From CAYVTD01 sp964454445 (GTDB taxonomy: Bacteria > Bacteroidota > Ignavibacteria > Kapaibacteriales > UBA2268): 64,000 nucleotides of DNA. Location: contig CAYVTD010000005.1 of assembly GCA_964454445.1 (NCBI GenBank), positions 22,921-86,920 of the forward strand, written 5' to 3'. The stretch's first letter is position 1; every line of letters starts with the position of its first letter. Made by a program: the position numbers and the translations under genes. Below are positions 26,478 through 36,145 of the stretch, piece after piece. The notes under the pieces were generated by a model, which did no database searches, was not told the origin of the DNA, and saw only the letters and a list, made by a program, of their open reading frames with translations.

Positions 26478-27251
26478 ATGAAAAAAACAATAATCATATT
26501 AATTGCATTATTCCTCGCAATAACAAATACATATTCGTTTGACAATGGCGAGGAACTGCAAAAAGCGGCTTGGGAAGGTAATCTTGTCGCAGTGAAATCA
26601 ATTTTGTCAAGTGGAATAAATCCCGATACTACTCTGGAAAAAGGCGGCTTCACAGCTCTTATTTTTGCTTCAGCCCGAGGCAACTATGATATATGCCAAG
26701 AGCTTATTGCAAAGGGAGCAAACGTTAATTACAGTTCGGCAGATGGAAAAACTCCCATCATAGCCCTTGCAGAAGGAGAATCGGACAATATTCAAATAGC
26801 ACGGCTGTTATTAAACAATGGTGCAAAAATTAATGCCAAAGCAATCGATGGAGCAACAGCCTTTACAGCTGCTTTTATGCGTTCGCTTGGTGGTAATCAT
26901 ACTGCACTTCTTGAGTTTTTTATTAAAAATGGGGCAAACATCAACGAAAAATTGTTTAGTAGCGATAATGTTGGATTGGCGCCGCTCCATCTTGCTGCTA
27001 ACTCTGGTAATACTGAATTACTCAATTTTTTATTGGATAATGGTGCTGAAGTCGATATTAAAAATGTATCTGACGAGACACCGCTTATTCTTGCTGTAAA
27101 AGCGAATAACACATCAACTGCTCAAATTCTAATAAAAAAAGGTGCCGATAAGAATATAAAAGACAAAAGTGGAAATAGCGCATATACCATTGCTTTAGAT
27201 AACGGCAGCGCTGCCATTCAAGAATTGTTTGATATTAATACCAATAAATAA
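26478..27251 (+). CDS. Secreted ankyrin-repeat protein
   Basis: 257 residues from the ATG at 26478; an ATG 15 bases earlier is also in frame, but 26478 puts the signal peptide (about 1-20, ending TYSF) at the N-terminus. The rest is ankyrin repeats, about six (for example GFTALIFASARGNYDICQELI, then LAPLHLAANSGNTELLNFLL). Such proteins bind other proteins in the periplasm or outside. It ends 52 bases before coaBC. The target is unknown. Confidence 0.82.
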   Translation: MKKTIIILIALFLAITNTYSFDNGEELQKAAWEGNLVAVKSILSSGINPDTTLEKGGFTALIFASARGNYDICQELIAKGANVNYSSADGKTPIIALAEGESDNIQIARLLLNNGAKINAKAIDGATAFTAAFMRSLGGNHTALLEFFIKNGANINEKLFSSDNVGLAPLHLAANSGNTELLNFLLDNGAEVDIKNVSDETPLILAVKANNTSTAQILIKKGADKNIKDKSGNSAYTIALDNGSAAIQELFDINTNK

Positions 27252-27303
27252 TCTGTTTCTTGTAAATTTTCCTCATAATTTAATAATAAAACAATCCATT
27301 CTA

Positions 27304-28707
27304 ATGCCTTACAACAACCTAAAAAGCAAGAAAATTTTAGTTGGCACTACTGGTTCGATAGCCGCATATAAAACGCCCTTATTAATTCGTGAATTAATTA
27401 AATCAGGTGCCGAAGCAAGAGCAATTTTAAGTCCGTCTGCTTCGCATTTTGTAAGCCGTCTTACTTTGGAAAACCTTACCCGCTATCCTGTCCCCATCGA
27501 AATGTTCGAACGAGACGCTCAATCAGGTGGTGCATGGCATATCGAATTGGCTCATTGGTGCGATTTGATGATTATTGCTCCTTGCTCGGCGGCTACTTTA
27601 GGGCGGCTCGCAAATGGAATTTTTGATACAGCCCTATCAACTGTGGCGGCTGCTTTGCCGCAAAATATCCCTTTACTTATCGCACCGGCTATGGATAGCG
27701 TGATGTGGCTTAATCCTGCAACCCAGAATAATATTAAGATTTTAAAATCTTATGGAGCTATTATCATTCCTCCCGATAATGGGCAACTTTCCAGCGGGCT
27801 TATCGGTCCCGGGCGGCTTCCTGAAATTCCTGTTCTAATGGAATATCTATCTAATTATATCAATTTTGTTCCTGAGCGTCATCTTAAATCTGTTGATTTC
27901 AATATTGTTGATGAATCTAATAATCAGGAAAGCTCGAAAAACATCGAAGAAATCCTTCAAAGACCCCTCAATCCACTGCAAGACACTATTGAAAAAGATG
28001 CTTGGCAAGCAGAGTTGGAATTTGAAAACCTTAAGCAGAATTTTTTGTTGAAAGAAATTAATCTTAAGGGTAAAAAAGTTATGGTAAGCGCCGGTCCTAC
28101 TTATGAAAAAATTGATGATATCCGCTTCATCGCCAACCATTCTTCCGGGAAAATGGGTTTTGCGATTGCTGCTGCTGCACGCTCGGCTGGCGCAAGCGTT
28201 ACGCTTATAGCTGGACCAGTGAAACTCGAGACGCCACCAGAGGTTAATCGCATTGATGTTGTTTCTGCCGACGATATGTATGCTGCAGCTTTTCGTGAGT
28301 TTCAAGATGCTGATATTGCCATTCTTGCCGCCGCAGTTGCAGATTTTATGCCGGCAAATCCACATAATGGCAAGATTAAAAAATCTGTTACTGGAAATTC
28401 ATTGACGCTTGAACTCGTTCAAACAAAAGATATACTTGCCAGCTTGGCTTCAATTAAAAAACAAGACCAAGTCCTTGTAGGATTTGCCCTTGAAGTAGAT
28501 AATGAATTGGAAAATGCCCGAAAAAAATTGTTTGAAAAGAATTGCGATATGATGGTTTTAAATTCCGCAAACAAACCTGATAGCGGATTTGAAGGGGATA
28601 AAAATACAATTACAATTCTTAAAAAATCTGGTTATACTAAAGAATATCCACCAATGAGCAAATCTCAATGTAGCTTGATTATTCTAAAAGAAGCGATAGC
28701 TATTTAG
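27304..28707 (+). CDS. coaBC: Bifunctional phosphopantothenoylcysteine decarboxylase / phosphopantothenate-cysteine ligase
   Basis: 467 residues from the ATG at 27304, the first start that gives the usual CoaC N-terminus (KKILVGTTGSIAAYKTPLLIRELI). Residues 1-190 are the FMN-dependent decarboxylase (CoaC) with APAMDSVMW (the PAMD-type motif). Residues 255-467 are the CoaB ligase with VSAGPTYEKIDDIRFIANHSSGKMG. Together they convert phosphopantothenate to phosphopantetheine for coenzyme A. The linker between the halves (about residues 185-255) is longer and more acidic than in E. coli. Confidence 0.94.
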   Translation: MPYNNLKSKKILVGTTGSIAAYKTPLLIRELIKSGAEARAILSPSASHFVSRLTLENLTRYPVPIEMFERDAQSGGAWHIELAHWCDLMIIAPCSAATLGRLANGIFDTALSTVAAALPQNIPLLIAPAMDSVMWLNPATQNNIKILKSYGAIIIPPDNGQLSSGLIGPGRLPEIPVLMEYLSNYINFVPERHLKSVDFNIVDESNNQESSKNIEEILQRPLNPLQDTIEKDAWQAELEFENLKQNFLLKEINLKGKKVMVSAGPTYEKIDDIRFIANHSSGKMGFAIAAAARSAGASVTLIAGPVKLETPPEVNRIDVVSADDMYAAAFREFQDADIAILAAAVADFMPANPHNGKIKKSVTGNSLTLELVQTKDILASLASIKKQDQVLVGFALEVDNELENARKKLFEKNCDMMVLNSANKPDSGFEGDKNTITILKKSGYTKEYPPMSKSQCSLIILKEAIAI

Positions 28708-28724
28708 TTTTTATTAAAAAAGTA

Positions 28725-29669
28725 TTATCTGTGCTCGTTGAGCCATCTTTCGGCATCGATAGCCGCCATACAACCGCTTCCAGCCGCTGTAATTGCCTGA
28801 CGATAGACGTGATCTTGCACGTCGCCGCAAGCGAAAACGCCGGGAATATTAGTATAAGTAGATTTGCCCTTTGTGATTAAATATTTGTTTTCGTCCATAT
28901 CGAGTACACCTTCGAAAAGCGTGGTGTTTGGCACGTGTCCGATAGCATAGAAAACTCCATCGGTCGGATAAACCTTCATTTTGCCAGTTACTGTGTTCTT
29001 AACATTTATAGCGGTCAGTCGTTTGATGCCTCTTTCCTCTTCACCAAGGAATTCTTCGATAACCGAATCGAGTAGAAAATCGATTTTTGGATTGTTTTGC
29101 GCTCTTTCAAGCATCACTTGCGAAGCGCGGAAGCCTTGTCTGCGATGGATAACTGTAACGGAACTGGCAAAATGAGTGAGATACATTGCTTCTTCCATTG
29201 CGGTATCGCCACCACCGACAACAAAAATTTTCAAGCCGCGATAGAAAAAACCATCACAAGTAGCGCAAGCGGAAATACCAAAACCCCAATAAGTGTCAGA
29301 ACCTTTGTTGTTGAGTCTTCTTGCAGTTGCACCTGTTGCTATGATAACAGCATCGGAGGTGTAAATCTTGTCTCTTTCGGTCTTAATTGTGAAGGGTCGT
29401 TTGCTTAGGTCTGCCTCGACAACAGTTTCATAAATCGATTTGGCACCGAATTTATTTGCTTGTTTGCGAAAAAGTTCAGTTATTTCAGGTCCTTGCACTC
29501 CTTCTGGAAAACCTGGATAGTTCTCGACTTCTGTTGTTATTGTCAATTGTCCGCCGGGTTGTGTTCCTTCGAATATCACTACGTCAAGATTTGCCCTCGA
29601 AGCATATAAGCCAGCGGTAAAGCCTGCCGGTCCTGAGCCAATAATAATTACATCATGATGTTCAGCCAT
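28725..29669 (-). CDS. trxB: Thioredoxin reductase
   Basis: 314 residues, the low-Mr bacterial type. The FAD-binding motif is GSGPAGFTAGLYASRA near residues 12-27, the redox CxxC is CATCDG near residue 140, and the NADP-binding GGGDTAMEEAMYLT and the C-terminal FACGDVQD FAD motif are present. It reduces thioredoxin with NADPH. It is convergent with coaBC, 17 bases apart. Confidence 0.96.
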   Translation of the reverse strand: MAEHHDVIIIGSGPAGFTAGLYASRANLDVVIFEGTQPGGQLTITTEVENYPGFPEGVQGPEITELFRKQANKFGAKSIYETVVEADLSKRPFTIKTERDKIYTSDAVIIATGATARRLNNKGSDTYWGFGISACATCDGFFYRGLKIFVVGGGDTAMEEAMYLTHFASSVTVIHRRQGFRASQVMLERAQNNPKIDFLLDSVIEEFLGEEERGIKRLTAINVKNTVTGKMKVYPTDGVFYAIGHVPNTTLFEGVLDMDENKYLITKGKSTYTNIPGVFACGDVQDHVYRQAITAAGSGCMAAIDAERWLNEHR

Positions 29670-29705
29670 TTAATACATTCCTTTTTTAAACAAAAAATAT
29701 GTTGG

Positions 29706-32700
29706 TTATTTTAACAAAACAATTTTCTCTAAAATATGGTTATTACCTGCATAAATTTTTACAAAATAGACACCTTGCGGCGATAGACCGCCTTTCCAAT
29801 ATGAGATATGAGTACCTTGATTGAGATAATCATCGACGAGAGTTTCGATTTCCTCGCCAAGAATATTGCAGATAACAATCTTTACATTGACTGATGTTTT
29901 TAAGTTGTATTGTATTTGTGTGAAATTAGTAAAAGGATTGGGTGAAACAGTCAAGTTTTCAATAATATTTGCCTCATCTTGGATTTCTTCGACTGATGTT
30001 GTCGCCTTGATGAAATGTCTGACCTCCGACCAAGGGCTGCTGCCGCCATCGTTCATACCTGCAACGCGCCAATAATAGGTTTTTCCATTTGCTAAGCCGA
30101 CAAGTACATTTCGGTTATTTGTTAGCTTTTCCTTATCTGTGTGCATAATATGAAAATCCGGATCTTCTGCTGCTTGAAGATGATAATAATATGAATTAGC
30201 TGAAGTTTGCCACTCGACGAAAGGTGCAACTTTCGCGACGGATTCGCCATTTGCTGGGGAGATAAGAAGAGGTGTTTCTGGTAGTGGAATTACTTTGAAA
30301 GAACGTATCTCAGACCAGGGACCACGTTCGCCCTCATTTGTGCCGCATACACGCCAGAAAAATGAGTTGCCTGCTGTAAGAGTATCTGTTTGTTTGTACG
30401 AAAGTTCGCTTATATTATTATTTTCTGCAATTAAATCCTCGAAATTTGCATCTTTGGCTATTTGAAGAGAGTATTTTGTTTCATATTGATAAATTGTGGT
30501 ATATATAGATTTTTGCCAAGAAAATTGAGGCAAGGCACTTATGTCGGTAGAATCATTTTTTGGGGAAATTAAAATTGGCGCTTTGGGCAATGGCTTACCT
30601 GTCGTAAACGACCAAACGCTTGAAAATGCGGTGGTTTCTTCTCCTTTGGATGCTCTAACCCTCCAATAATAAGTTTTGTTTATGTTAATATCAATATTAA
30701 TATCTGCCCCAAGTTCTGAACTATTGCCTTGAAAAATCATATTAGAAAAATCAGGTGTATCGGACAATTGTATAAAGTAACTTTCAGCAGCACCTGACTC
30801 ATACCATTCCAAGCGATTTTCTTTGAAATTGATAGCAAAATTTTGTGGTGATTTCAAAGCAGGAACCGTCAAGCGTCCTTCAATGGCATTGCCTTTATAT
30901 TCGATAGTATATCGTCTATTAACCGGTAAATCGAATAAGCGATGGATCTGTCCATTGGGATAAATAATCACTAAGCTATCAATTTTTTCCGTTTTGCCCA
31001 AACCGAAGTGCATTTCCTTGCTGGATTGAGTGTTAAGCGAACCGGTGGCACTACCGGCAATATCGCGATAAAAAAGTTTTCCACCGGCATAACATATAAC
31101 TTTCGAACCAAAAGCATCGTTTGAAACTTGATTCTGCGGGCTTCCAAGCAATCGGATTGCTACCCAGTCGCCTTTTCGGGGCAAGTCGTTGCGAAACAAC
31201 TTGAAACTTTCTTGGTTGCTTGCGAAAATTAAATCGAGGTCTCCATCGAAATCATAATCGATGCGCCCAGGACACCAAGGCCCATGGTCAACAGTGCCAT
31301 ATAGCCAAGTAACATCTTGCAATTTATAATTGTTCTCTGGTCCGGTATTCAAATAAAGATGTCCAAGTCTATCAACACCAGCGCCCTTTGCATCGTAGGA
31401 AATCTGTCCATGGGCAAGATCGATATAGCCATCTAAATCGAGATCAAGCCAACAAACACCGGCATTCATTTCGAAGAATTTTAATCCCATATTTTTATGT
31501 ACTTCTTCAAAATTATAATCGGGAGCACCGTTATTTTTAAAAATCAACGATGGGTTGGAAACAGCTCCTCGCCAATCTGGGTGTCCGAGATTTCCAACGC
31601 ACAAATCAGGCAGCCCATCGTTGTTGAAATCGCCCCATTCAGCGCCCATTCCATGCCCATAATAGCCCATCTGCTGTGTAGGAACGCCTTGCACTCCTGT
31701 TGATGCCCCTACTTCTAGAAAAGTGCCATCTCCATTGTTTTTATAAAGATTATCCTTTACAAGGCGGTAGTTGGCAACAAAAATATCTTGTTTATTATCC
31801 TGATTGTAATCGACTGCACAAGCACCGTAGCAATCATAGAATCCTCCGCCAAAAGAAGTTCCAGCATTGTATGGCTCGCCAGCAGCAATACCTGCTGCGT
31901 CGGTAACTCGAGAGAAAGTGCCATTACCGTTGTTTTTCCATAATTCATCGGGGAAATATGCCTCAGGGTCGGAGCCTGCTCGATTGTTTGCAAGATACAA
32001 GTCGGGAAAGCCATCATTGTTGTAATCGACCCAAAGAGCAGTGATATTTGAATATGGATTGTGAATAGAATCGTTATTGAATTTCGGATTTAGCCGGAAA
32101 TCGACACTCGGATTAGGATAAGGAGGCAAAAAAGTTTTCGTTTGCTTTATAGGAACAAAAGTACCATTTTCATTAAGATAAATCTGATTACCGCTAATCA
32201 TCTGCCTGAGGGCAACATCATAAGGTCCGTTTTTTATGGCATAAACATCGAGGTCGCCATCGTTGTCAAAATCAGCCCAAGCAGTTCCTCCGGCGACGAT
32301 GCCAAGATCAACTTTTTTAAAAGTGCCATCACCGTTGTTTTCAAAATAATAACTACCGATTGCAATGTCATCGTAACCATCATTGTTCCAATCGACAATG
32401 CTCATAGAGGTTGCACGGATAGGATTGCCTTTGCCATCATCTATGCCACTTTCCAAAATAACATTAGGCATTAATGGAGGAGGTGGAGGCAAGGAGCTGC
32501 CATAAGCATTTGGGTAATCATATTCGACTGCTATTCTTACCAAGTAATCACCTCCAGGATTATAATATTGACCTGGCCCACCAAGGGAGTTTGTTCCATA
32601 AGGATCCATCAACCACGACCTCATTGGCGAGGATGTTCCATCATTGTCCAGGCCAAACCATGGTCCCGTCTTGTTTAACCTGTGTTGGATTACAATTCTA

Positions 32701-33068
32701 TCGTAACCATCTGAACGAATGCCATTAACAGGGATATTTCGCCATCCTGGGTTCCCATCATAATCAAAAATAATTGGTTCGCCTATCATATTGTAATGAA
32801 GACACCAAAAAGTAGGGGAGACAGCTCCTTCAGCAGGATCGCCAACGAAATAAACAGTATCTTTGCCGGGGGTAGTTCCTGCATAATATATTTGTAGTTC
32901 CACTACTTTGCAAGGACCGTCTGGCACAAGAAAAACAGTTTCTTCACAATCTTGCCTCTCCTGATAACTTGTGCGGGGTATGCCATTATCGTTTTTGATG
33001 ATTACTGTTGCCGAAAAAAGTGAGCTAGAGGAAATCAAAAGAATAAATAAAATCGCCAATATTTTCAT
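29706..33068 (-). CDS. Secreted FG-GAP/VCBS and UnbV-domain protein with T9SS sorting tail
   Basis: 1120 residues with a signal peptide (about 1-20). From about 210 to 645 there are roughly seven FG-GAP/VCBS Ca-binding repeats (DWNNDGYDDIAIG, DFDNDGDLDVYA, DYNNDGFPDLYLAN, DFNNDGLPDLCVG, DYDFDGDLDLIFAS), predicted to form a beta-propeller. An ASPIC/UnbV segment follows (about 650-755), then three fibronectin-like modules, each with an SPxNxxxxxxxxPxFxW-type motif. The last 85 residues (PNPFTNFTQIQYNL to the end) are a T9SS type A sorting domain. It is probably surface-attached or released. The ligand is unknown. Confidence 0.9.
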   Translation of the reverse strand: MKILAILFILLISSSSLFSATVIIKNDNGIPRTSYQERQDCEETVFLVPDGPCKVVELQIYYAGTTPGKDTVYFVGDPAEGAVSPTFWCLHYNMIGEPIIFDYDGNPGWRNIPVNGIRSDGYDRIVIQHRLNKTGPWFGLDNDGTSSPMRSWLMDPYGTNSLGGPGQYYNPGGDYLVRIAVEYDYPNAYGSSLPPPPPLMPNVILESGIDDGKGNPIRATSMSIVDWNNDGYDDIAIGSYYFENNGDGTFKKVDLGIVAGGTAWADFDNDGDLDVYAIKNGPYDVALRQMISGNQIYLNENGTFVPIKQTKTFLPPYPNPSVDFRLNPKFNNDSIHNPYSNITALWVDYNNDGFPDLYLANNRAGSDPEAYFPDELWKNNGNGTFSRVTDAAGIAAGEPYNAGTSFGGGFYDCYGACAVDYNQDNKQDIFVANYRLVKDNLYKNNGDGTFLEVGASTGVQGVPTQQMGYYGHGMGAEWGDFNNDGLPDLCVGNLGHPDWRGAVSNPSLIFKNNGAPDYNFEEVHKNMGLKFFEMNAGVCWLDLDLDGYIDLAHGQISYDAKGAGVDRLGHLYLNTGPENNYKLQDVTWLYGTVDHGPWCPGRIDYDFDGDLDLIFASNQESFKLFRNDLPRKGDWVAIRLLGSPQNQVSNDAFGSKVICYAGGKLFYRDIAGSATGSLNTQSSKEMHFGLGKTEKIDSLVIIYPNGQIHRLFDLPVNRRYTIEYKGNAIEGRLTVPALKSPQNFAINFKENRLEWYESGAAESYFIQLSDTPDFSNMIFQGNSSELGADINIDININKTYYWRVRASKGEETTAFSSVWSFTTGKPLPKAPILISPKNDSTDISALPQFSWQKSIYTTIYQYETKYSLQIAKDANFEDLIAENNNISELSYKQTDTLTAGNSFFWRVCGTNEGERGPWSEIRSFKVIPLPETPLLISPANGESVAKVAPFVEWQTSANSYYYHLQAAEDPDFHIMHTDKEKLTNNRNVLVGLANGKTYYWRVAGMNDGGSSPWSEVRHFIKATTSVEEIQDEANIIENLTVSPNPFTNFTQIQYNLKTSVNVKIVICNILGEEIETLVDDYLNQGTHISYWKGGLSPQGVYFVKIYAGNNHILEKIVLLK

Positions 33069-33254
33069 AGTTCGTTCCTCTTTTTTTGAATAAAACTAAT
33101 TTTTTAATGGTTATTTTCCAATTTATCACAAAGAATAAATCCTTATGAAAATTCGCATATATAAAACAAATATACGAAATAAATCATTAGTTTTTTTTAA
33201 GAATTATTTTTTTGTTGAAGAAAAAATCTTTGAAAATATTATTAAATAACGATA

Positions 33255-34619
33255 TCAATAGTTAAATCTGACCTTGTACTTTAAAGTTTTTTCAGTATCT
33301 GCAGGAAGGTCGATTTTAAAGCGAACTTTGTAAGCGTTCAATTTTTCATAATCATGATTTTTTTCAAGTATTTCCCAATTTGAATAGAGCATTCGGTCGA
33401 TATAAACAACTGATTTGTCTTTTTTCCGGTTTTTAATCTTTACTTCAAATTCGCTATCGGAGACATTACGAGAAATTTGCTTTGTAGAAACAATTTTTTC
33501 ATCAATTCTAATATCGAAAGCTTCTCCAACTTTGAGCTTGACCTTTTCGTCCTTAGGAGTGTGGTCTATCAAGTCTTCACCGATGAATTCAAGGTCTTTT
33601 TCGTCAGATTTATATAGCCGGACTTTGCCTTTTGGCATTGGCATACCGAGTGCACTTTTAGCGGAGTTAATGAACTCTACAAAAACTTCCGGCTTGCCAT
33701 TCTCAATATTGTTGCCATTTGAATTATATATAAATAGCTTATTTATTGGTACTCCTGTTGTTTCGAAGAGTGATACCTGTTTTGTTTCTTTGTCGGAGAT
33801 GGTTGTCGGTCTCTGGAGATCATATATATGGTATTCAAAAAATTCTTTTTCTTCAAATTGAGGCTCCGAACCAACTTTATCCATATAAGCCATTTCAGCT
33901 CTTAATCCGCCTGCTTTTCTAAGATTTAAGTCATCTACACGGTTCACATCACCGGCAACAAGCTTTAAATTTGCATTTTTATACTGCGCACCAGAATTAT
34001 TCTCAATGCTTATCCAAGCGCTCATATCTAATTTACTATCGTCTTTGTTGAGGAGTGCAACATATTCAGTGTGCCAGTTAAGCCCTTGAGTTTGATAGGA
34101 AATTTCTACATCATGGTTTCCATCTTTAGTCGAATTAACTAACCAGTTTAATGTTGGTTTGCTAATCAACCCTTCGGGCAAGCTCGGGGCAAGTAAGCGA
34201 TATTCGTTATAATTAGGCAACATAACAATACCACCATCTTTTTGCTTTATTACAAGTTGATTGCCGGCATAAGACATTAATTCACCGGAGAAACTGCTTT
34301 CCTTGCCAACAAGCATAATCTCTTTGTCGATATATCTATCGAGAATTACGTTCATATTTGCCAAATCGTATCGATAGTTTTGTTCGATAACAGCGCCATC
34401 GAACTTAATATGCACACTTGTAGGATCGATTAATTTTGCGACACCGCGTATCTGAATCTCAGAAACCCCTTTCGTAATGTTCAATTTCCTGACATCTTTC
34501 ACAACGCCAAAATTTTGATTGTAAATTGTAACATTAACAGATTTTTGGTCGGTTTCTTGTGCAGAAACTATTCCAAACGATAGGATTATTATCGATAAAA
34601 TTGCACAAAAGTTTTTCAT
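33255..34619 (-). CDS. Secreted DUF4139-family protein
   Basis: 454 residues from the ATG at 34619, which starts a signal peptide (about 1-21, ending VSAQ). The body matches the DUF4139 pattern of surface or periplasmic beta-rich proteins: an N-terminal VTIYNQNFGVVKDVRKLNI segment, a central LNWLVNSTKDGNHDVEISYQTQGLNWHTEYVA region, and a C-terminal VKIKNRKKDKSVVYIDRML region. The function of the family is not known. It stands alone between the T9SS cargo gene and the radical SAM gene. Confidence 0.78.
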   Translation of the reverse strand: MKNFCAILSIIILSFGIVSAQETDQKSVNVTIYNQNFGVVKDVRKLNITKGVSEIQIRGVAKLIDPTSVHIKFDGAVIEQNYRYDLANMNVILDRYIDKEIMLVGKESSFSGELMSYAGNQLVIKQKDGGIVMLPNYNEYRLLAPSLPEGLISKPTLNWLVNSTKDGNHDVEISYQTQGLNWHTEYVALLNKDDSKLDMSAWISIENNSGAQYKNANLKLVAGDVNRVDDLNLRKAGGLRAEMAYMDKVGSEPQFEEKEFFEYHIYDLQRPTTISDKETKQVSLFETTGVPINKLFIYNSNGNNIENGKPEVFVEFINSAKSALGMPMPKGKVRLYKSDEKDLEFIGEDLIDHTPKDEKVKLKVGEAFDIRIDEKIVSTKQISRNVSDSEFEVKIKNRKKDKSVVYIDRMLYSNWEILEKNHDYEKLNAYKVRFKIDLPADTEKTLKYKVRFNY

Positions 34620-34803
34620 AATAGTGTTTCCCAAGTGAATAATAGATTATGTATAAATACGAAATGGTGATTGAATGATTTTTTAAGAAACACTAATTCT
34701 TTTTTTAAATTCGTTTGTTTTCTTAATGATTATACAGTAGATAAGAAGATATTTTTCTTATTTGCTAAATTTAAGAATACAAAGGAGTTAATTGTAATAT
34801 TTC

Positions 34804-35742
34804 TCAAACTGTCTGATAAAAGAGACCTCGTTTTTGTAAAGTAGTTGTTATTTTTCTCTGAGTTTCTAATTCTCCGAGGTATTTATTGACTTCATTAAGA
34901 TGTAACCCGAGGATTTCAGAAATATCAACGGCAGTGCAAGGGCGTCGAGAGACAGTCTGCAAGATAGCGTTTTCGGTGTCTAAACGATACGATCTTACTT
35001 CAGTACGTTTGTCTATGGCAGCAATAATTTCAGTATTATGATAGCCGATGTAGTTGGCAAATTTAAGCAAGGTTTCCTCCGTTGCGGGTTGTAAACCGGG
35101 CAATGCTCCAGGTCGGTCTAAAGTGTTTATTTGCAAAACATCTGGTAAAATCCGCCGAACAGCTTTTTTAAGCTCATAAAGATCTTTGTCGTTGTCGTTA
35201 TATCCGGGCAAAACAAAAACTTCGAGCCAGATCTTTCCTCTAAACTCCAAGCGAAAATTAACGAGCCCTTCTAAGTACTCTTTGATATCAAGAGCCTTAT
35301 GGGGCCTGTCAATACTTAAGAAACCTTCTTTTGTAGCCGAATCGAGCGACGGCAATACTAAATCGGCTTTGAGTAGTGATTGGCGAACCGTTTCATCAGA
35401 GAGTAGTGTGCCATTAGTTAATATAGCCAATGGTATTTCAGGATATAATATTTTTATTTTATTAATGATTACCCCTATATCTGAATGTAATGTTGGCTCG
35501 CCGCTACCTGAAAAAGTGATGTAATCCGGGGCGGGGTTATCGTAAAGATAATCATTAAGCTCATCGATTACATCTTCAGTTTTGACGTATTCTTTTCTAA
35601 CGAGCGTCAAATTAGTAGTTCTGCCACACTCGCAATACACGCAATTCAAAGTGCAAGTTTTGTGAGGGACAAGGTCAATTCCCAAGGACATACTGAGGCG
35701 CCGCGAAGGCACGGGACCAAAGATATGTTTATATTGTGCCAT
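34804..35742 (-). CDS. Radical SAM protein at the end of the iron-sulfur cluster
   Basis: 312 residues from the ATG at 35742, supported by a GGAG site ten bases upstream; the longer frame to 35793 would overlap the NifX-like gene. The radical SAM cluster motif is CTLNCVYC near residues 31-38, and FSGSGEPTLHSD is the SAM-binding GGE-type motif. The C-terminal 70 residues look like a winged helix (SEILGLHLNEVNKYLGELE). It resembles the COG0731-like radical SAM proteins that accompany MinD/NifX clusters. The substrate is unknown. Confidence 0.82.
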   Translation of the reverse strand: MAQYKHIFGPVPSRRLSMSLGIDLVPHKTCTLNCVYCECGRTTNLTLVRKEYVKTEDVIDELNDYLYDNPAPDYITFSGSGEPTLHSDIGVIINKIKILYPEIPLAILTNGTLLSDETVRQSLLKADLVLPSLDSATKEGFLSIDRPHKALDIKEYLEGLVNFRLEFRGKIWLEVFVLPGYNDNDKDLYELKKAVRRILPDVLQINTLDRPGALPGLQPATEETLLKFANYIGYHNTEIIAAIDKRTEVRSYRLDTENAILQTVSRRPCTAVDISEILGLHLNEVNKYLGELETQRKITTTLQKRGLFYQTV

Positions 35743-35758
35743 TGTAATACCACTCCAT

Positions 35759-36097
35759 TTATTCTTTAGCAAGCTTTCCGTTTTTAAATGCATTGTAAGC
35801 TTCTTTGACGGTCATTTCGCCGGCGCCAGTGTAAATATCAATAATCATTTTATTTAGGACAGATGCCGCTTTGCCGCCAGGACCGTTGCCTGTTATTAAA
35901 ACATCAGGTTTTAGTTCGAAAACTTTCTGAGCGGCTAAAGGTCCTGCTCCGTGTGATTGGGAGTTGACATCACTATTGTCGATGAAATCGCTAGTATCGT
36001 TTGCTTCATCGTAAACAAGGAACCATTCTGCCCTGCCGAAGCGGGCATCCATTTGCGATTCCCAAGAATTATCTTTCACTGTAAAGAGTATTTTCAT
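35759..36097 (-). CDS. NifX/NifB-type iron-sulfur/Mo cofactor-binding protein
   Basis: 112 residues forming one dinitrogenase iron-molybdenum cofactor (NifX-like) domain: SQMDARFGRAEWFLVYD near residues 14-30, then SHGAGPLAAQKVFELKPDVLITGNGPGGKAASVL. These domains bind Fe-S or Fe-Mo-S clusters. No nitrogenase gene is present, so the ORP-type use is more likely. A GGAG ribosome site sits 7 bases before the start. It lies between the second MinD ATPase and the radical SAM gene. Confidence 0.88.
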   Translation of the reverse strand: MKILFTVKDNSWESQMDARFGRAEWFLVYDEANDTSDFIDNSDVNSQSHGAGPLAAQKVFELKPDVLITGNGPGGKAASVLNKMIIDIYTGAGEMTVKEAYNAFKNGKLAKE

Positions 36098-36145
36098 TTT
36101 TATTCTCCATTCATTTTTAGCAAAAAGAACTAATTATTATTGTGA

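Noticed and set aside
31497..32728. Several plus-strand frames inside the FG-GAP protein gene
   Set aside because: All are antisense to conserved FG-GAP repeats with no domain of their own.
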